From contig MNCI01028379.1 of the NCBI GenBank assembly GCA_015680685.1, positions 65,732 to 101,689 on the forward strand: 35,958 nucleotides of DNA. Direction: 5' to 3'. Both the position numbers and the translations under genes were made by a program. Shown in pieces: positions 32,881 to 35,958 of the stretch (its first letter is position 1; every line of letters begins with the position of its first letter). The notes under the pieces are model-generated. The model worked only from the letters and a program-made list of their open reading frames with translations. It was not told the origin of the DNA and did no database searches. This stretch comes from Gnetum montanum. Its lineage: Eukaryota > Streptophyta > Gnetopsida > Gnetales > Gnetaceae.

Positions 32881-33720
32881 TCAACCAAAAATTTGCAATC
32901 TTAGAAAAATTCTCTATGAATCACTAATAGTAGCCAGTATATCAAAGGAATGACTAAGAATCTTTAACTATTTTTGTCTTGTAAGTTATTCCTTGGATGA
33001 CCCTTATTTTTTCAGGCTCCACCTTAATTCTTGCTTGCAAGATTATATGCCTCAATACAATGCCCTCCTAGACCATGAGATGACTCTTCTATCAATTGAG
33101 CCATAAGTTGGTTTGAACACACCATTTTAGCACTTGCTCAAGATGGTCCAAGGCTTGCTCAAATGTAGCCCCATAGGTGGAGAATTCATCCATGAAGACT
33201 TCCACACTACTACTGATCTATTATTGAGAAATGATAAGGACCAAGTGTTGGAATGTGGTAGGAGCATTTCATAGACCAAATGGCATCTTACGATATGCAA
33301 AAGTCCCCAAGGGACTCATGAATGTTATTTTTTCCTAGTCTTATAGTGCAATTTAAATTTAGTTATAGAAACTATAACCATGTAGAAAGTTGTAGTAGCA
33401 ATGCCTAGATATGGTGTTCAGAACCTGGTCAACAAATGACAACAAAAAATGATCTTTGAATATTGCCATATTCAATAGCCTAAAATCAATGTAGATCCAT
33501 CACTTGCCACCTTTCTTTATCACAATTACAAGTGCTCTAGCCCACTTACTATCTACAATGGCATAGATGAACCCTACCTTGAGGAGTTGCTTAATTTCCT
33601 CCTTGATGATCTGCTTCAATTTGTGGTTCAAATGTCTCGGTGGCTGTCATTTTGGCTTTATGGCTAAATTGGTGTAAATGCAACTAGCATATGCTAGGAT
33701 CAATGCCTATGAGTGTAAGA
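32881..33720 (-). pseudogene. Athila-type reverse transcriptase of element C
   Basis: Minus strand: HLNHKLKQIIKEEIKQLLKV, GFIYAIVDSKWARALVIVIK, IYIDFRLLNMAIFKDHFLLS, FVDQVLNTIS, GTFAYRKMPFGL, NAPTTFQHL and VEVFMDEFSTYGATFEQALD, then HLEQVLKW. The active site, normally F-M-D-D, is F-M-D-E (codons within + 33182-33196), so the second catalytic Asp is lost. The DSKW, KDHF and FSTYG wording distinguishes Athila-type RT from the chromovirus RT at the left end. Several stops interrupt it. Confidence 0.9.
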
Positions 33721-34169
33721 TATGACCAAGTAAAATTTGCTAACCATATTTCAACTACTTTCAACAACATCTTCTTCTATTCTAGAGAAATTCTGCATTG
33801 ATTATAACTAGCTTCCCATTCTTCAAAAATACATATTCCATTCTAGCTAGTAATATTTTTAACTCAAGGGCTCCTTATTTGAATTTTTCAGGAATTTCCA
33901 ACTCTTCCTAGTAAGTATCATCATTTATGTCATCAGAGAGTTGGTGATGAACTTACTCTAGTTCATCCATGCTTGTGACATACGCACATGTTAGGCTCTC
34001 AATTGGTTTCATGCAAAGTGTGCTACTTTTTGAATCAGAATTTAGCCACTGGGTGCCCTCCTATTTTATGGTTGTTGTGTATAGACACCTTTGAATTACT
34101 ACTTTTTGTGCACACTTCTTGCATGCAAAGATTGATGTTTGCTTTATGGCCCAAAGTTTCTACACAAAA

Positions 34170-34600
34170 TTTCACCTTATATCATTGTACATGATGCATG
34201 GAACTCTCTTCTTCTCAATCTTTTCAAATGCATTTTCTTTAGATATTTGTAGGGAAATATCTCTAATTCCCATTGTTACATTGATAGTGCTTAGCCATTC
34301 CCTTTCCATAATGATTGAAAAGTCCACTTTGTAGTTCTCCACTTTGATTACCAAGAAATCAGTAGGATAAGACCACCCACAGACAATGGTCACAATGTTG
34401 TCTACTAGTGTCAATGGAATAATGATGGATTGGTCTACTAATTCTAATTTTATGTTGCTCTTCTTGAGAGGAGGTAGGTTCTAGGCAATGTACATCTTAT
34501 GAGAAATCAAATTAACACTAGAACAAGAATCGAGAAGAGCCCTGCATGATTTATTCCTATTAATCTATAAATAAATTAAAGGACTTCTTAGGATCAACTT
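34170..34600 (-). pseudogene. Aspartic protease of element C
   Basis: The minus-strand frame 34414-34172 reads MTLVDNIVTIVCGWSYPTDF, LVIKVENYKVDFSIIMEREW and LSTINVTMGIRDISLQISKE, then KKRVPCIMYND. It is close to the A protease over its whole length. Just upstream (about 34545) the active site reads ALLDSCSSVNLIS: the Gly of D-S-G is Cys. Between 34170 and 33720 is the protease-RT linker, with QRCLYTTT shared with A. Confidence 0.85.
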
Positions 34601-35958
34601 ATTTTCTAAAAAGGATTCCTACACAAATCTAGTTAGACATAATGTGAGTAAGTGTTATGGTATGGATCCTTGGTTGATTTTCGTTTGAAGGAAGCCCAAA
34701 GGAATTTGATATGGAGGAAGAGGTAGAAGCAAGGTTTTCAACCATGGATGTACATGAAGGCTTAGGTGGACTACAAGGTTGAAAAAAGGTCTTTTCTTTG
34801 ATTAGGAACTTGACCCCTTCGACTAATGATTAGGTTACAAATTAATAGCCCATGTAGCACTGTGTTATTATGGTTGAGTAAATAGTTCACCTTGCATTGG
34901 TGGAGAAAGAGATAGCTGTGCAACTAGAGGAGGAGTATGTGCAAGCACAAGAGGAGGATAAGGATAAGAGGTGGTATCCCTTCTTTCATGTGGTGAATGA
35001 TCTTGATAATAATCTGAAGGGTGGTAGTAAGGCTAGAAATTAGAAACATGACTAGAGGAGTCACATGGGGACATGGGTTGCTACACATGTTAACCATATG
35101 GATCAAGCTGCTGGTAAGGATATTGTTGCCTAGGCAATGCTAGTGCCCATAATTGTGGTTTCTTCCATTGTTGATACTATTCATATGGTTGAGGTGGAGC
35201 TCCACTTGGATAATATAGTTGCTGCTAGTGGAACTACTTGAGATTACCTTGAGGATAAGATAACCTTTTGGATGGTTTCCTTTTTGTAAGACATGGTTGT
35301 AAGGTATACACCCTAGACTCCTATAGATGTGACACAATAGGGAAACATCCATTAGGATGTTCATACTAATAGATGTCACAACCATGATCATCATCTAATT
35401 CACTATCCAAAACCTCTTCTATTGTAGAAATCTTGCACTTACCTTTGTAATATGCACGTTCAACTTCTTTGCACCTCCTATGCTCATGCTTACTACTTTG
35501 TTCATTGGACTCCTTAGCAATTTTGAGAACAACTTGAAATCTATTATCTGTTGAGTCCCTTAACTAATCAACCTTGGCTGTAAGTTAAAATTGGAAGTGT
35601 TGGAGTGGCAAGGCTTTCTTATGCATCCCTTCATCAAATACAAACTCATCCTCACTATCACAAAATCAAACCTCCCTCTTCTAGATGGAAGGATCACAAT
35701 TGTACTCCTCTGTACTTTCTCTTTTTCTTAGTTAACCTTCTTTTTTGGTGATCTTCTCTATTAACCTTTGTACCTGATGAGTAGTTAATAAACAACAAGT
35801 ATTATAATACACATGATGAGTAGTTAATAATATAAGTAGAGAAGAATAATATTATTCGATATGTCTCTATTGTCTATGTTAGGTAATCATGGCATTTTTG
35901 AAAGAACTAGAAATAACACATACATAGATCAAGATGAAGAGTAATGTTAATTGTAATG
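34601..35958 (-). pseudogene. C-terminal gag and Pro/Tyr-rich spacer of element C, cut by window edge
   Basis: Minus strand from about 35720: fragments of the gag tail, then DHGCDIY, a stop and YEHPNGCFPIVSHL (about 35385-35330). This corresponds to the zinc knuckle of A with the second Cys lost. It is followed by a Pro/Tyr/Gln/His-rich spacer (35300-34650). The main gag domain should lie beyond the right edge. Sequence from about 35760 to 35958 no longer resembles gag and may be an insertion. Confidence 0.7.
35775..35830 (+). repeat. 17-bp direct repeat
   Basis: TGATGAGTAGTTAATAA occurs at 35775-35791 and again at 35814-35830, 22 bp apart. The first seven bases equal the LTR start of elements A and B. 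It may be a small duplication or mark a junction in element C's gag region. Confidence 0.7.

Larger units (their letters stand above)
27962..35958 (-). mobile_element. Element C: Athila-type gypsy element with pol, 5' part beyond right edge
   Basis: On the minus strand the element runs from gag tail (right edge) through protease (34600-34170), RT (33720-32880), RNase H (32660-32400), integrase (32360-31030), a 2.1 kb 3' noncoding domain and the 3' LTR (28787-27962). RT wording such as GTFAYRKMPFGL and VEVFMDEFSTYG is of Athila type. It shares LTR ends, gag, protease, 3' domain and polypurine tail with A and B. It is the only one here with pol, but it is full of stops. The 5' LTR is outside the window. 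Confidence 0.88.

Noticed and set aside
1-35958. tRNA, rRNA, CRISPR array or intact host gene
   Set aside because: I looked on both strands and found no cloverleaf, conserved rRNA stretch, spaced direct-repeat array or intact non-transposon ORF. A sensitive search could still find small RNAs.

Overview
This window is intergenic DNA from a large, transposon-rich land-plant nuclear genome. It is built almost entirely from decayed LTR retrotransposons, and I see no intact host gene, tRNA, rRNA or CRISPR array. The plant assignment rests on a chromovirus-type and three Athila-type Ty3/gypsy elements, a Ty1/copia relic, and primer-binding sites that fit plant tRNA-Asp. A gymnosperm or another large, slow-turnover genome would fit the age and density, but that is inference. 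All homology calls and alignments were made by eye; nothing was searched.

Layout. (1) 1-2835, + strand: a chromovirus-type gypsy pol relic (RT, RNase H, integrase, faint chromodomain), followed by noncoding sequence to 4637. (2) 4638-7054, - strand: a Ty1/copia relic (integrase, RT, RNase H) bounded by mirror-image 10-bp sequences. (3) 7055-8984: AT-rich DNA with no recognised gene. (4) 8985-15897, + strand: element A, a nearly complete Athila-type element with two LTRs, a tRNA-Asp-like PBS, gag and protease, but no RT, RNase H or integrase. (5) 15898-17680: flank with an unidentified coding-like relic. (6) 17681-26939, + strand: element B, a second, older relative with two LTRs, gag only, and a large accessory ORF (about 23139-25861) where an env-like gene would lie. 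That ORF is preceded by a copy-like U3 promoter module and a splice-acceptor-like site. (7) 26940-27961: flank. (8) 27962-35958, - strand: element C, a third relative running off the right edge, with 3' LTR, a long 3' noncoding domain, integrase, RNase H, RT, protease and the tail of gag.

How the parts relate. A, B and C share LTR ends (TGATGA.../...CTCATCA), a T-rich 3' noncoding domain, a conserved noncoding box and a tail leading into the same polypurine tract. C has pol, so it shows what A and B lack. A lost everything between protease and the post-integrase sequence; B lost everything from just before the protease active site. A and B therefore look like Gag-bearing non-autonomous derivatives that would need pol supplied by a C-like partner. 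The most interesting unit is B's accessory ORF with its own LTR-like upstream module.

All coding regions are broken, mostly by stops explainable as C-to-T or G-to-A transitions, as expected for long-methylated DNA. LTR pairs differ by about 9% (A) and 14% (B) in 240-bp samples counted by hand, so B is probably the older insertion.
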